This document shows, piece after piece, positions 27,477-39,573 of a DNA stretch of 64,000 bases. The position numbers and the translations under genes were made by a program. The DNA comes from Bradyrhizobium sp. CSS354 (GTDB lineage: Bacteria; Pseudomonadota; Alphaproteobacteria; Rhizobiales; Xanthobacteraceae), in contig NZ_JAACFU010000003.1 in assembly GCF_029051725.1 (NCBI RefSeq), positions 124,001 to 188,000 on the forward strand. Direction: 5' to 3'. The number at the start of each line of letters is the position of its first letter. Position 1 is the first letter of the stretch. The notes under the pieces are model-generated. The model searched no databases. It worked only from the letters and a program-made list of their open reading frames with translations, and had not been told where the DNA came from.

Positions 27477-28370
27477 TTGGCCGCAATCGACTATGACGTT
27501 GAACTGAGACGCGCCGGGGCGCACGCGACCGTCGGCTGGCGGCGCGTGCTGTTTTTGGCACAGCGGCATGTGCTGGGTGCGGCCGGGCTCGTCATCATGA
27601 CCCTGTTTGTGTTCACCGCAATCTTCGCCGACTTCATCGCGCGTTACGATCCGCTGACGATCGACGCCGCCCGGGCACTGGCGCGCCCAAGCCTGGCACA
27701 CTGGATGGGGACGGATTCCTTTGGCCGCGATGTCTTCAGCCGCATCATTCATGGCGCGCGGATCTCGCTCGCGGTCGGCATCGGCTCGACTGCACTCGGT
27801 GGCTCGATCGGGGTGATCGTCGGCCTCACCTCCGGCTATCTCTCCGGCTGGGTCGATCTCGTGTTCCAGCGCGTGTCCGATGTCCTCCAGGCACTGCCGC
27901 TGCTGGTGCTGGCCCTGATCATGACCGCGGCGCTTGGACCGTCCTTGCCGAACGTCATCATTGCGATCGCCATTCCACTGATCCCGACCGTGTCGCGCGT
28001 CATCCGCGCCAACACGCTGGCGCTACGCGAGCTGCCATTCATCGAGGCCGCCAAATCGATCGGCATGAGCGAGGTACGGATCGCACTGCGTCACGTGCTG
28101 CCGAACACGCTGGCACCGCTGATCGTGCTTGCGACGGCCCAGCTCGGCTCGACCATCCTCACCGAAGCCTCGCTCTCCTTCCTCGGCCTCGGCATTCCCG
28201 AGCCGTACCCGTCGTGGGGCCGCATGCTCTCTGAATCGGCTGCCGAATATGTCCGCACGGCGCCCTGGCTGGTGATCTTCCCGGGCATCGCCATCAGCCT
28301 CGCGGTGTTCGGCGCCAATCTGTTCGGTGACGCCTTGCGCGACATCCTCGATCCCCGGCAGCGCGGCTGA
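27477..28370 (+). CDS. ABC transporter permease, DppC type
   Basis: A 297-residue second permease. The start is TTG at 27477, with AGGAGAGG centred eight bases upstream overlapping the DppB stop; no nearer ATG exists. It has an N-terminal helix about residues 38-58, the [13 protein letters not shown] motif (about 76-88) characteristic of the DppC group, and coupling loop E-A-A-K-S-I-G-M-S (about 189-197). Stop overlaps the next start by one base. Confidence 0.94.
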   Translation: MAAIDYDVELRRAGAHATVGWRRVLFLAQRHVLGAAGLVIMTLFVFTAIFADFIARYDPLTIDAARALARPSLAHWMGTDSFGRDVFSRIIHGARISLAVGIGSTALGGSIGVIVGLTSGYLSGWVDLVFQRVSDVLQALPLLVLALIMTAALGPSLPNVIIAIAIPLIPTVSRVIRANTLALRELPFIEAAKSIGMSEVRIALRHVLPNTLAPLIVLATAQLGSTILTEASLSFLGLGIPEPYPSWGRMLSESAAEYVRTAPWLVIFPGIAISLAVFGANLFGDALRDILDPRQRG

Positions 28371-29377
28371 TGGCTGACAAATCCGATCTCATGCTCGAGG
28401 TGAAGAACCTGAAGACGGTGTTCTTCACCAACTCCGGTCTGTTCAAGGCCGTCGACGATGTTTCCTTCACGGTGAAGCGCGGCGAGACGCTGGCGATCGT
28501 TGGCGAATCCGGCTGCGGCAAGAGCGTCACCGCACTATCCCTGATGCGGCTGGTGCCGGATCCGCCCGGCCGCATCGTCGGTGGCTCCGTCACGCTCGAA
28601 GGAACCGATCTTCTGACGCTGGACGAAGCAGAGATGCGCGCCGTCAGGGGCAACCGCATCTCCATGATCTTCCAGGAGCCGATGACCTCGCTCAATCCGG
28701 TGATGAGGATCGGCGACCAGATCGTCGAGGCCGTGCGGCTGCACCGGAACATGTCAAGCAAGGAGGCCCGGGACATCGCGATCGAGATGCTGCGTCTGGT
28801 GCGCATCCCCGAACCGACCCGGCGTGCGCGGGAATATCCGCATCAGCTGTCCGGCGGCATGCGCCAGCGCGCCATGATCGCGATGGCGCTGGCGTGCCGG
28901 CCGGCGCTGCTGATCGCGGACGAGCCCACGACCGCGCTCGACGTCACCATCCAGGCGCAGATCCTGGCGCTGATCCTGGACCTGCAGAAAGAGCTCGGCA
29001 CCGGGCTCGTGCTGATCACGCATGATCTCGGCGTCGTCGCGCAGACCGCGCAGCGCGTCATCGTGATGTATGCGGGACGGAAGGTCGAGGAAGCCAGCGT
29101 CGAGGCACTGTTCGCCGCGCCAAAGCATCCCTACACGCGCGGGCTGATGGCCTCGATCCCGGCGGTGCCGGCGTCGGGCGTCGCCGCGCAGGCGCGGCTG
29201 AACGAAATTCCGGGCACGGTGCCGTCGCTGGTGCGACTGCCGAAGGGTTGCGCGTTCGCGCCGCGCTGCAAGCTCGCGATCAAACGCTGTGAGGCCGAAT
29301 ATCCGCCACTCATCGATTGGGGCGGTGGCCATCTCGCTGCATGCTGGCGCGCGGCCGAGATTGCGGAGGTGGCATGA
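28370..29377 (+). CDS. ABC transporter ATP-binding protein, DppD type
   Basis: A 335-residue ATPase. Walker A is [10 protein letters not shown] near residues 45-54, signature is L-S-G-G-M-R-Q-R, Walker B is [12 protein letters not shown]. The C-terminal oligopeptide/dipeptide extension ends with a cysteine cluster (G-C-A-F-A-P-R-C and R-C-E) that holds an iron-sulfur cluster in some homologues. Overlaps both neighbours, by one and four bases. Confidence 0.95.
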   Translation: MADKSDLMLEVKNLKTVFFTNSGLFKAVDDVSFTVKRGETLAIVGESGCGKSVTALSLMRLVPDPPGRIVGGSVTLEGTDLLTLDEAEMRAVRGNRISMIFQEPMTSLNPVMRIGDQIVEAVRLHRNMSSKEARDIAIEMLRLVRIPEPTRRAREYPHQLSGGMRQRAMIAMALACRPALLIADEPTTALDVTIQAQILALILDLQKELGTGLVLITHDLGVVAQTAQRVIVMYAGRKVEEASVEALFAAPKHPYTRGLMASIPAVPASGVAAQARLNEIPGTVPSLVRLPKGCAFAPRCKLAIKRCEAEYPPLIDWGGGHLAACWRAAEIAEVA

Positions 29378-30369
29378 CCGAGGCGCTGCTCGAAGTCACC
29401 GATCTCAGGAAGCACTATCCGGTGCGCGCCGGTGTGTTGCGCCGACAAATCGGCACAGTGCATGCGGTCGACGGCGTCTCGTTCTCGGTGGGTGTCGGCG
29501 AGACGCTGGGCCTTGTCGGCGAATCCGGCTGCGGCAAGTCCACGGTGGCGCGGAGCGTGCTGCGGCTGGTCGAGCCGACCTCAGGCCAGATCCGCCTCGA
29601 AGGCGAGGACATCACCCACCTCTCCAAGTCCGCGCTGCGGCCGCACCGCCGTTCGATGCAGATCGTGTTCCAGGATCCGTTCGCCTCGCTCAACCCGCGC
29701 ATGACCGCGGGCGACATCGTCGGCGAGCCGCTGTTCGTGCACGGGCTCGCGACCGGCAAGGAACTGGAGGCGCGTACCGCAAACCTGTTCGAACAAGTCG
29801 GCTTGCGGCCCGACCAGATGCGCAACTTCCCGCACCAATTCTCCGGCGGCCAGCGCCAGCGCATCTGCATCGCCCGCGCGCTGGCGCTCGGGCCTCGGCT
29901 GATCGTCTGCGACGAGCCGGTCTCCGCGCTCGACGTCTCGATCCAGGCGCAGGTGATCAACCTCCTGATCGACCTGCAACGAGAGCACGGCTTCTCCTAT
30001 CTCTTCATCGCGCATGACCTCGCGGTGGTCGCCCATATCAGTCACCGCGTCGCCGTGATGTATCTCGGCCGCATCGTCGAGATTGCCGACAAGGACGAGC
30101 TGTTCCGCAATCCGCGCCATCCCTACACGCAGGCTCTGCTCGCCTCGGTGCCGGTCGCCAACCCGCTCGCCAAAAAGCTCGTGCCGCTGGTGGACGGCGA
30201 CGTGCCAAGCCCGGTCAATCCGCCGCCGGGATGCGCGTTTCACACCCGCTGCCGGTTTGCGATGGAGCGATGCAGGACGGAACGGCCGGCGCTGGTGGAC
30301 GCGGGCGAGGGACACCAGGTGGCGTGCCTGCTGAATGACGGGACGGGGCGACCAAATGCGATGTCGTAG
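29374..30369 (+). CDS. ABC transporter ATP-binding protein, DppF type
   Basis: A 331-residue second ATPase, chosen from ATG 29374, whose ATGA overlaps the DppD stop; an upstream start exists but lies inside DppD. Walker [10 protein letters not shown], signature F-S-G-G-Q-R-Q-R, Walker [13 protein letters not shown], and a C-terminal cysteine set ([11 protein letters not shown]). It completes a five-gene importer. A repeat directly follows the stop. Confidence 0.95.
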   Translation: MTEALLEVTDLRKHYPVRAGVLRRQIGTVHAVDGVSFSVGVGETLGLVGESGCGKSTVARSVLRLVEPTSGQIRLEGEDITHLSKSALRPHRRSMQIVFQDPFASLNPRMTAGDIVGEPLFVHGLATGKELEARTANLFEQVGLRPDQMRNFPHQFSGGQRQRICIARALALGPRLIVCDEPVSALDVSIQAQVINLLIDLQREHGFSYLFIAHDLAVVAHISHRVAVMYLGRIVEIADKDELFRNPRHPYTQALLASVPVANPLAKKLVPLVDGDVPSPVNPPPGCAFHTRCRFAMERCRTERPALVDAGEGHQVACLLNDGTGRPNAMS

Positions 30370-30456
30370 GGTGGGCAAAGCGAAGCGTGCCCACCATTCA
30401 ATCGCAATCGCCGCACGATGGTGGGCACGGCGCTGCGCGCCTTTGCCCACCCTACG
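30365..30456. repeat. Intergenic palindromic repeat R8 (CGTAGGGTGGGCAAAG type)
   Basis: A second repeat family: ends CGTAGGGTGGGCAAAG and CTTTGCCCACCCTACG, with an internal GTGCCCACCAT/ATGGTGGGCAC pair. It lies between convergent DppF and carboxylase genes, overlapping the last codons of DppF. Confidence 0.9.
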
Positions 30457-30474
30457 ATAGCTACGCTTGCCGCC

Positions 30475-32444
<1,970 letters not shown>

Positions 32445-32448
<4 letters not shown>

Positions 32449-34061
32449 GGGCGGGCCACCGAAAACTGCATGCGTTGGGGCGTACGCGCATCGCCCTCGC
32501 GGCAGATCGCGAGCACTTCCGAGAGCACCGCGCGGGTGTCGCGCGGATCGATCACGCCGTCGTCGAGCACGCGGGCGCTGGTCGAGAACACGTCCATCTG
32601 GCCGTCGAACACGCCGACGATCTGCGCCTTCATAACATCGAGCTTTTCTTTTTCGACCGGCTTGCCGCGGCGAGCTGCTGCGGCTTCGGTGACGATCGCC
32701 ATGGTCTCGGCGGCCTGCTCACCGCCCATCACGGCCGTCTTGGCATTGGGCCAGGAGAAGCAGAAGCGGGGATGGAAGCCGCGCCCGCACATGCCGTAAT
32801 TGCCGGCACCGAACGAGGCGCCGCAATAGATGGTGATCTGCGGCACCGTCGCCGACGTCACCGCCTGGATCATCTTCGAGCCGTGCTTGATCATGCCGGC
32901 TTCTTCGTAGGATTTGCCGACCATGTAGCCGGTGGTGTTGTTGAGATAGAGCAGCGGCGTGCGGGTTTGACAGCACGCCTGGATGAAATGCGTCGCCTTG
33001 TTGGCGCCCGCCGGATCGAGCGGACCGTTGTTGGTGACGATGCCGATGGCCTGGCCCTCGATGCGGGCATGGCCGCAGACGGTGGCCGGGCCGTAGTTCG
33101 GCGCCATCTCGGTGAAATCGGAATCATCGACGATGCGCGCGATGACCTGCTTCATGTCCACGGAGCGCTTGTGGTCCATCGGCATGATGCCGAGCAGCTC
33201 GTCCTGGTCGTAGCGCGGCGGCTTGTATTGCGCAGCTCCCTGGTCCGGCCGCTCCCATTGCAGCGCCGCCATGATCTCGCGCGCGATGCGCAGGGCGTCG
33301 CGGTCGTCTTCGGCGAGATAGTCGCCGAGGCCGGAAACCTGCGTGTGCATCTCGGCGCCGCCAAGTTCCTCCTCGGTCGCGATCTCGCCGGTTGCGGCCT
33401 TCAGCAGCGGCGGCCCGGCAAGGAAGGCGCGGGTGCGGCCACGGACCATGACAATGTAGTCGGACAGGCCGGTCTGATAGGCGCCGCCCGCGGTCGACGA
33501 GCCATGCGTCACGGTGACGACGGGCAGCCCCGCCGCCGAGAGCCGCGCGAGATTGCGAAAGATGTTGCCGCCACGGACGAAGTCTTCGACGCGGTAACGC
33601 AGGAGATTGGCGCCGGCGCTTTCGACCAACTGGACGTAAGGCAGCTTGTTCTCAAGCGCGAGCTCCTGCACCCGCAGCGTCTTGTCGAGACCGTAGGGCT
33701 GAAGCGCACCGGCATCGATGCCGGAATCGTTGGCGCTGACCATGCAGCGGATGCCCGAGACGAAGCCGATGCCGGCGATGACGCCGCCGCCGGGCACGCT
33801 TTTCTCGGAATCTGAGACGTCGAACATGAAGCCGGCGAGCGTGGACAGCTCGATGAACGGCGCGCCGGGATCGAGCACCAGCGCGACGCGTTCGCGCGGC
33901 AACAGCTGGCCGCGCTTGTGGAATCGGTCTTTCGCCGCAGCCGACGCCTCGCGCGTACGCTCTTCCAACGCGCGCATGCGGTCGATCAGGCCAAGCATGC
34001 CGTCGCGGTTGGCGCGGTAGGCGGCGCTGCCGGGGGAAATGGTGCTTTCGAGAATGGACAC
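32445..34061 (-). CDS. Acyl-CoA carboxylase carboxyltransferase (beta) subunit
   Basis: A 538-residue carboxyltransferase with N- and C-terminal crotonase-like halves. Seen motifs are T-H-G-S-S-T-A-G-G-A-Y-Q-T-G-L-S-D and Y-L-N-N-T-T-G-Y-M-V-G in the active site; the latter resembles geranyl-CoA/methylcrotonyl-CoA carboxylases more than propionyl-CoA carboxylase. Together with the alpha subunit it would carboxylate a branched enoyl-CoA. First in a bicistron with the alpha gene; a repeat and the BKACE gene lie upstream. Confidence 0.92.
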
Positions 34062-34072
34062 AGTTTTACTCC

Positions 34073-34173
34073 GTCATTCCGGGGCGATGCGAAGCATCGA
34101 ACCCGGAATCTCGAGGTTCCCAGGTGCGCAATTGCGCACCATAGTTCGCGCTTTCGCACGCCCCGGAACGACG
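34073..34173. repeat. Intergenic palindromic repeat R9 with 16-bp palindrome at its centre
   Basis: Ends GTCATTCCGGGGC and GCCCCGGAACGAC. GTGCGCAATTGCGCAC occupies 34124-34139 between the two arms, in a different element subtype from R4 and R6, so the palindrome itself seems to move or be copied between elements. Confidence 0.85.
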
Positions 34174-34174
34174 T

Positions 34175-35041
34175 TTAGCGATTCGTACCAAAAATCTTCC
34201 GCGCTTCCGCCGGGCTCGCGATCTCGCGGCCCGCACGGCGGGCGCAGGCGGCGATGGCCTCGATCAGCTGGCCGTTCGACGTCACCTTCTTGCCGTCGGC
34301 GAGATAGAAGGCATCCTCGAGACCGGTGCGCAGATGGCCGCCGAGTTCGGCGCAACGCTGGTGCAGCGGCCAGATCTCTTCGCGACCGATCGCGGTGACC
34401 TGAAACTGCGCCTCGGGACGCTTCAGCTTGATCAGGATCGGCAGCAGATCGGGATCCGACGGCATGCCGGAGGCGACGCCCATCACGAAATTATATTCGA
34501 GCGGGCCCTTGTACATGCCGACCTGGCGGTACATGCCGACACAGCGGACGATGCCGACGTCAAAACATTCAAATTCGGGGATAGTGCCGACCGCGTTCAT
34601 GACGTCGAGATAGTCCTTCACCTTCTCGACCGCGTTGTCGAACATCATCGGCGGCCAGGCCCAGCTGTTGTCGGCCTTCACCTTCAGGTAATTCAACGAG
34701 CCGGCGTTGCAGGCCGCGATCTCCGGCCTGGTCTCGCGGATGCAATCCAAGGCACCGCTGTAGTTCGGCCCGGAGACACCGGAGGTGTGGTTGATGATCA
34801 CGCCGGGGCAGGCTTCGCGGATCGCCTGCTGGATTTCCTTGCTGACGCTGACCTCCCAGGACGGCAGATGCCCCTTGTCCGGCGCCTGCTGGCGCAGATG
34901 GATGTGCATGATGGACGCGCCGGCATCGAACGCAGCCTTGGCCTCGCGCGCCATCTGCTCGGGCGTCACAGGCACGTTGTGCTGCTTCGGATCGGTGAGC
35001 ACGCCGTTCAGCGCGCAGGTGATGACGGCCTTGTCGCTCAT
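34175..35041 (-). CDS. Beta-keto acid cleavage enzyme (BKACE, DUF849 family)
   Basis: A 288-residue TIM-barrel protein of the family first known from 3-keto-5-aminohexanoate cleavage enzyme. These enzymes use acetyl-CoA to split a beta-keto acid into acetoacetate and a new acyl-CoA. The zinc-binding H-I-H-L-R (about residues 47-51) and the later active segments I-I-N-H-T-S-G, A-C-N-A-G-S-L-N-Y are present. ATG 35041 is chosen for its AAGG upstream; GTG 35059 is possible. It is in the same direction as the carboxylase genes. Confidence 0.9.
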   Translation of the reverse strand: MSDKAVITCALNGVLTDPKQHNVPVTPEQMAREAKAAFDAGASIMHIHLRQQAPDKGHLPSWEVSVSKEIQQAIREACPGVIINHTSGVSGPNYSGALDCIRETRPEIAACNAGSLNYLKVKADNSWAWPPMMFDNAVEKVKDYLDVMNAVGTIPEFECFDVGIVRCVGMYRQVGMYKGPLEYNFVMGVASGMPSDPDLLPILIKLKRPEAQFQVTAIGREEIWPLHQRCAELGGHLRTGLEDAFYLADGKKVTSNGQLIEAIAACARRAGREIASPAEARKIFGTNR

Positions 35042-35136
35042 GCCTTGAATGTCTCGCACGTTGATAATTCAACGTTTGCGATCATGTGATGGGCGGCATG
35101 CGGCTTCTTGCGCGGAGAAGCTGGAAAGCGACGAGT

Positions 35137-35228
35137 CGTAGGATGGGTTAGCCGAAGGCGTAACCCACCTCTTGAGCTTCCTTGGAGACAGAGTTGGTGG
35201 ATTACGCCTTCGGCTAATCCACCCTACG
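35137..35228. repeat. Intergenic palindromic repeat R10 (CGTAGGATGGGTTAGC type)
   Basis: Ends CGTAGGATGGGTTAGCCGAA and TTCGGCTAATCCACCCTACG with GGCGTAACCCACC/GTGGATTACGCC inner arms. Related to R8 and R14. Located between AraC regulator and BKACE gene. Confidence 0.9.
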
Positions 35229-35235
35229 AAGGATA

Positions 35236-36036
35236 TCAGCTCGCCTCCGCCAGCCTCACCGTCTCGCTGCTGCGATAAATCGCAAGATCCCGCGAGCCGA
35301 CGAAGATCGCGCGGGGCTTCAGTCCATAGAAGCGGCGGATCGAGTGGCTGAAATGGGTGCTGTCGGGATAGCCGATGTCCTGCGCGAGATGGGCGAGGTT
35401 GAGGTCCTGGTTGGCGAAGTGCAGCAGATGCCGCGCGCGCTTCCAGGCGCGGAAGGAGCGGAACGAGATGCCGGTCTCTTCCTTGAACAGATGCAGGAAA
35501 CGCGAAGCGGAAAGTCCGGCGTCCGCCGCGCATGTGTCCGCCGTCACGGGCTCACCTGTGAAGCGGCCGATACGGGCGACCGCACGCGTCACGCGGGGGT
35601 CGAGCACGCGGCGCGGCAGCGCTTCGCCAAAACACATCTCGTCGAATTCGGCAGTGGTGATGTCGCCGTAGCGGCGCTGGCGCAGCAGCGTGTAGGCGGC
35701 AAGGATCTTGCGGGCATAGACCGCCCTGTCGGGTCCGGTGAGCCGCTCGGCCAGGACCGCGATCACGCCATCAGGCATGCTCTCCGGCTCCAGCGTCACG
35801 CTGATCGCGGTGCGGTAGTCGCTGGCAATGGAATGCCGCTGGTTCGGCAGAGTGACGAACAGCTCGCCGGTGGCGAGGGCATCATCGATCGTCAGATGCA
35901 GGCTGCCCTTCACCGCGACATAGACATGGCAGCAGCCGGGCGTCCGCTTGCGCGGGCGGCCGAGCAGGCCAGCGTAGAACACCCGCTCCGGCGTGATCAG
36001 CATCAAATGGTCGGATTCGCGACCGTTATCTTCCAT
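35236..36036 (-). CDS. AraC family transcriptional regulator
   Basis: A 266-residue regulator with an N-terminal cupin-like sensing half and two C-terminal helix-turn-helix motifs (about residues 165-255). The second HTH carries I-G-Y-P-D-S-T-H-F-S-H-S-I-R-R-F-Y-G, the AraC signature. It sits inside the acyl-CoA block and in the same direction, so it is a candidate for control of the carboxylase, BKACE and dehydrogenase genes; effector unknown. Confidence 0.9.
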   Translation of the reverse strand: MEDNGRESDHLMLITPERVFYAGLLGRPRKRTPGCCHVYVAVKGSLHLTIDDALATGELFVTLPNQRHSIASDYRTAISVTLEPESMPDGVIAVLAERLTGPDRAVYARKILAAYTLLRQRRYGDITTAEFDEMCFGEALPRRVLDPRVTRAVARIGRFTGEPVTADTCAADAGLSASRFLHLFKEETGISFRSFRAWKRARHLLHFANQDLNLAHLAQDIGYPDSTHFSHSIRRFYGLKPRAIFVGSRDLAIYRSSETVRLAEAS

Positions 36037-36193
36037 TGGGATCCTCCTCGCGCGACTCTTTGGCCGCTGCGGACGGAGGTCACCTTAGCGGAAATCTGGG
36101 CGCTGTCACGGCGGGATAGCGCTATCATGAAGCGCAAAAGCTCGGCACTCCGGGACGGATGGCGGAGGGCCCGGAACTCTTCAACTACCGCCC

Positions 36194-36233
36194 TCCCGGC
36201 CTAGTGCGCAATTGCGCACGGGGCCGGGACGAC
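36194..36233. repeat. Half repeat R11 carrying the 16-bp palindrome
   Basis: A single hairpin arm, TCCCGGCCTA then GTGCGCAATTGCGCAC (36204-36219) then GGGGCCGGGACGAC, with no partner arm. It shows the palindrome-bearing hairpin existing as a separate unit, at the 3' end of the GST gene. Confidence 0.8.
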
Positions 36234-36238
36234 CAGTC

Positions 36239-36895
36239 TTAAGCCCTCACCCTTGGCGCCACGTTCTGCTCGAGGCCGGCCTGTTGCTCCGCAGCAACCG
36301 CGCGCTTGAAACCATCGCGCTGCTGCAAGCGCGCCCAATAGGCTGCGACATTTGGCCCAAAATCCTTGGCAAGCCCGATATTTTCCGCGAGGCGGAGCGC
36401 GTAGCCGATCACGATGTCGGCGGCCGTGAAGCGGCCGGCGCACAAGGCCTCGGTATTTGCGGTCGCTGCCTCCACGGCGCGCAGCCGGCCCAAGAACCAT
36501 TTGGCATAGTCGCCGGCGACCTGCGGATTGCGGCGCTCTTCCGGCTCGAGCTGTGTGTATCGGAGCACCAGCGTCTGCGGGAAGGTTAACGTCGCGTCGC
36601 TGAAATACATCCAGTTCAGAAACGCGCCATAGGCGGGATCTTCCGGCCCGACCATCAGTGGTGTCGGTCCATGCTTGATGCCGAGATAGTGGCAGATGCC
36701 GGACGATTCCGTCATCTTGGTCTCGCCATCAACCATGAAGGGAATCGTGCCGAGCGGATTGATGCCGAGATATTCCTTAGCGAAGACCCGCGGGGGGAAC
36801 GGCAGCATCTTGAGCTCGTAAGGTAGCCCCATCTCCTCCAGCATCCAGAGCGGACGGAAGGAGCGTGCGCCGTCGCAGTGATAGAGCGTGACCAT
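36239..36895 (-). CDS. Glutathione S-transferase family protein
   Basis: A 218-residue GST: thioredoxin-like N-terminal half (Y-H-C-D-G-A-R-S-F-R-P, cis-proline in G-T-I-P-F-M-V-D, glutathione-binding M-T-E-S-S-G-I) and helical C-terminal half. ATG 36895 overlaps the acyl-CoA dehydrogenase stop by one base, deciding it against a much longer open frame. In catabolic blocks such proteins often remove reactive enoyl or epoxide intermediates; that role is inferred here. Confidence 0.88.
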   Translation of the reverse strand: MVTLYHCDGARSFRPLWMLEEMGLPYELKMLPFPPRVFAKEYLGINPLGTIPFMVDGETKMTESSGICHYLGIKHGPTPLMVGPEDPAYGAFLNWMYFSDATLTFPQTLVLRYTQLEPEERRNPQVAGDYAKWFLGRLRAVEAATANTEALCAGRFTAADIVIGYALRLAENIGLAKDFGPNVAAYWARLQQRDGFKRAVAAEQQAGLEQNVAPRVRA

Positions 36896-38058
36896 CAGGA
36901 ACTTCCTTTGCTGCCGGGCAGCGTGCCCATCATCTTGCACAGGACCATCAGCATGACCTCGTCGGCACCGCCACCAATCGATGTCAGGCGGCTGTCGCGA
37001 TAGGCGCGGCTGACCGGCGTCTCGTTGGTAAAGCCCATTCCACCCCAATATTGCAAGCAGGCGTCGGTGAGCTCGCGGCCGAGTCGCCCGGCCTTCAGCT
37101 TGGCCATGGTCGCGAGCTTCGTGACATCCTCGCCCGCCACCAGCGCCTCGGCGGCGCGATAGATCAGCGCGCGCAGCAGCTCGACCTCGGTCTGCATCTC
37201 CGCGAGCTTGAAGTGAACGACCTGGTTGTCGAGGATCGACTTCCCGAACGCCTTGCGGTTGCGGGTATATTCAATGGTCTCGTTGATGATGTATTCATGC
37301 GCCTTCAGGCAGGCGGCCGCGCCCCAGAGCCGCTCCTCCTGGAACTGGATCATCTGGTAAGTGAAACCCTTGCCCTCCTCGCCGATCCGGTTGCGTCTGG
37401 GCACGCGGACATTGTCGAAGAAGATCTGCGCGGTGTCGGAGGAGCGCATGCCCATCTTGTCGAGCTTTCGCGCGACGGTGACGCCCTTGGTCTTCATGGG
37501 CACGCAGATCAGCGATTTGTTACGGTGAACGGGCCCGTCGCCGGTATTGGCGAGCAGGCAGATCCAGTCGGCCTGAGTGCCGTTGGTGATCCACATCTTG
37601 CCGCCATCGATGACGTAGTCGTCGCCGTCGGAGCGCGCATTGGTCTTGATCGAGGCGACGTCAGAACCCGCGCCCGGCTCGGAGACGCCGATGCAAGCGA
37701 CGTAATCGCCTGAGATCGACGGGCTGAGAAACTCGCGCCGCACCTCGTCCGAGCCGAACCGCGCCAGCGCCGGCGTCGCCATGTCGGTCTGCACCCCGAT
37801 CGCCATCGGCACGCCGCCACAGGTAATGGCGCCCAGTTCCTCCGCCATCATCAGCGCATAGGAATAGTCGAGGCCGGAGCCGCCGAATTCGACCGGCTTG
37901 TTCAGCCCGAGAAAGCCGAGGCTGCCCATCTTCTTGAACAGCTGGTGCGCCGGGAAGATTTCGGCCTTCTCCCATTCATCGACATGAGGATTGATCTCGT
38001 TGGCGATGAATTTTTGTAAGGACCGGCGGATCTCGTCGTGGTCGGCGGTAAACAGCAT
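36895..38058 (-). CDS. Acyl-CoA dehydrogenase (first copy)
   Basis: A 387-residue FAD enzyme introducing an alpha-beta double bond into an acyl-CoA. Signature segments are the FAD loop C-I-G-V-S-E-P-G-A-G-S-D-V-A (about residues 125-138), K-M-W-I-T-N-G, and the C-terminal Q-Y-W-G-G-M-G-F and Y-R-D-S-R-L region. The usual catalytic glutamate cannot be placed with certainty by eye. Transcribed with the GST gene; separated from the second dehydrogenase by a repeat. Confidence 0.92.
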   Translation of the reverse strand: MLFTADHDEIRRSLQKFIANEINPHVDEWEKAEIFPAHQLFKKMGSLGFLGLNKPVEFGGSGLDYSYALMMAEELGAITCGGVPMAIGVQTDMATPALARFGSDEVRREFLSPSISGDYVACIGVSEPGAGSDVASIKTNARSDGDDYVIDGGKMWITNGTQADWICLLANTGDGPVHRNKSLICVPMKTKGVTVARKLDKMGMRSSDTAQIFFDNVRVPRRNRIGEEGKGFTYQMIQFQEERLWGAAACLKAHEYIINETIEYTRNRKAFGKSILDNQVVHFKLAEMQTEVELLRALIYRAAEALVAGEDVTKLATMAKLKAGRLGRELTDACLQYWGGMGFTNETPVSRAYRDSRLTSIGGGADEVMLMVLCKMMGTLPGSKGSS

Positions 38059-38070
38059 TTCTTTCCCTTT

Positions 38071-38168
38071 GTCATTCCGGGGCGCGCGAAGCGCGAACCC
38101 GGAATCCAGAGATGAGTCCTACAATATCGAGATTCCGGGTTCGACGCTTCGCGTCGCCCCGGAACGAC
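38071..38168. repeat. Intergenic palindromic repeat R12
   Basis: Ends GTCATTCCGGGGCGCGCGAA and TTCGCGTCGCCCCGGAACGAC, inner CCCGGAATC/GATTCCGGG arms. Same subtype as R9 but without the 16-bp palindrome. Located between the two acyl-CoA dehydrogenase genes. Confidence 0.9.
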
Positions 38169-38173
38169 CGAGG

Positions 38174-39310
38174 TCACAACCCCATCTGCCGGCTGGCCAG
38201 ATCCTTCATGATCTCCTCGGTGCCGCCGCCGATGGCGTTGACCTTGACCTCGCGGTAGATGCGCTCGGCCTTGATGCCGCGCATGAAGCCTGCGCCGCCA
38301 AAAATCTGCACGGCTTCAGAGGCGCAGAACGCCATGGTCTGGGTCGCCTGGTTCTTCATCATGCAGATTTCGGCAACCGGGCTTTCGCCCTGCTCCAGCC
38401 GCCAGGCCAGCATCTCCAGCATCGCTTGCGATGCGGCGACCTTCTGCGCCATGTCGACGATCTTGTGGCGGATCACCTGGTGCTGCGCGAGCGGCTTGCC
38501 AAAGGTCTTGCGCTCCTTGGCATAGGCAATCGCCTCGTCGAGGCAGACGCGCGCGAACGCGGTGCAGCCAGCAGCCATGCCCATGCGCTCGCTGTTGAAA
38601 TTCCGCATGATGATCTTGAAGCCCTGGCCTTCCTCGCCGATCAGGTTCTCCGCCGGCACGCGGCAATCGTCGAAATGCAGCGTCGCGGTGTCAGAGGCCC
38701 ACCAGCCCATCTTCTTCAGCTTTGTCCGCGACAGGCCGGGCGTATCCCCCTCGATCAGGAGCAGGCTGACGCCGCCGGCGCCTTCGCCGCCGGTGCGCAC
38801 CGCAACGGTCAGATAGTCGGCGCGCATGCCCGAGGTGATGAAGGTCTTCTCACCGCTCACGACGTAGTGATCGCCATCGCGCCGCGCCTTGGTCCTGAGG
38901 CCCGCGACGTCAGAGCCGCCGCCCGGCTCGGTGATCGCGAGCGCGGAGATTTTCTCACCCGCGAGCAGCTGAGGCAGCACGCGCGCCTTGACCTCGGGAC
39001 GCGCGGCCCGCGCGATCGGCGGCGAACCGATCGTATGGCTCATCAGGCTGGCGCTGACGCCGCCGGCGCCAGCCCGCGCCAGCTCCTGGCTGGCGACGAT
39101 CTTCATGAACTGGTCGGCGGCGATCCCGCCATATTCCTCGGGGAATCCGAGCCCCAAGAGCCCGATCTCGGCCGCCTTGCGATAGAGCGCGCGCGGGAAT
39201 TCGCCGGCCTCGTCCCACTCGTGGGCGAAGGGCGCAATCTCCTTGTCGACGAAGCGGCGCATCACCTCGCGAAAGGCGTCATGCTCGGCGGTATAGAACG
39301 GGCTCATCAT
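38174..39310 (-). CDS. Acyl-CoA dehydrogenase (second copy)
   Basis: A 378-residue enzyme of the same family, clearly diverged from the first. FAD segment A-L-A-I-T-E-P-G-G-G-S-D-V-A, K-T-F-I-T-S-G-M-R-A-D-Y, and Q-I-F-G-G-A-G-F near the C-terminus are seen. Tandem ATG codons at 39310/39307 are used; a longer frame upstream lies in the divergent region and is not credible. Two dehydrogenases side by side suggest two oxidation steps or two chain lengths in one pathway. Confidence 0.92.
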   Translation of the reverse strand: MMSPFYTAEHDAFREVMRRFVDKEIAPFAHEWDEAGEFPRALYRKAAEIGLLGLGFPEEYGGIAADQFMKIVASQELARAGAGGVSASLMSHTIGSPPIARAARPEVKARVLPQLLAGEKISALAITEPGGGSDVAGLRTKARRDGDHYVVSGEKTFITSGMRADYLTVAVRTGGEGAGGVSLLLIEGDTPGLSRTKLKKMGWWASDTATLHFDDCRVPAENLIGEEGQGFKIIMRNFNSERMGMAAGCTAFARVCLDEAIAYAKERKTFGKPLAQHQVIRHKIVDMAQKVAASQAMLEMLAWRLEQGESPVAEICMMKNQATQTMAFCASEAVQIFGGAGFMRGIKAERIYREVKVNAIGGGTEEIMKDLASRQMGL

Positions 39311-39561
39311 CGCACTCTCGCCTTGCTGGCGGATTCGTCTCGTCCACCATGGCCGGAACCTTGGCGGCTCACTTGCGCGGAGTGGCTGGCCGGGGCTCCC
39401 CTCCGAGCAGGCCCGCTCTAGCAACTCAACGCAAGACGATTTTCACCGCTCGCGCGCCAACTCCGGATCAAAAAAGGCGCGGTGCACAAACTCCGGCTGG
39501 CCCCAGGGCCATGCCGGGCATGGTGCACGGCAATAGGGACGCGGGCGGCACCAGACCGCCG

Positions 39562-39569
39562 AGGGAGGA
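39562..39569 (+). promoter_or_regulatory. Ribosome-binding site deciding a TTG start
   Basis: AGGGAGGA, an almost perfect anti-16S match, ends four bases before TTG 39574. It fixes the start of the acyl-CoA ligase and explains why the long in-frame extension to 39349 is not used. Confidence 0.85.
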
Positions 39570-39573
39570 ATTC

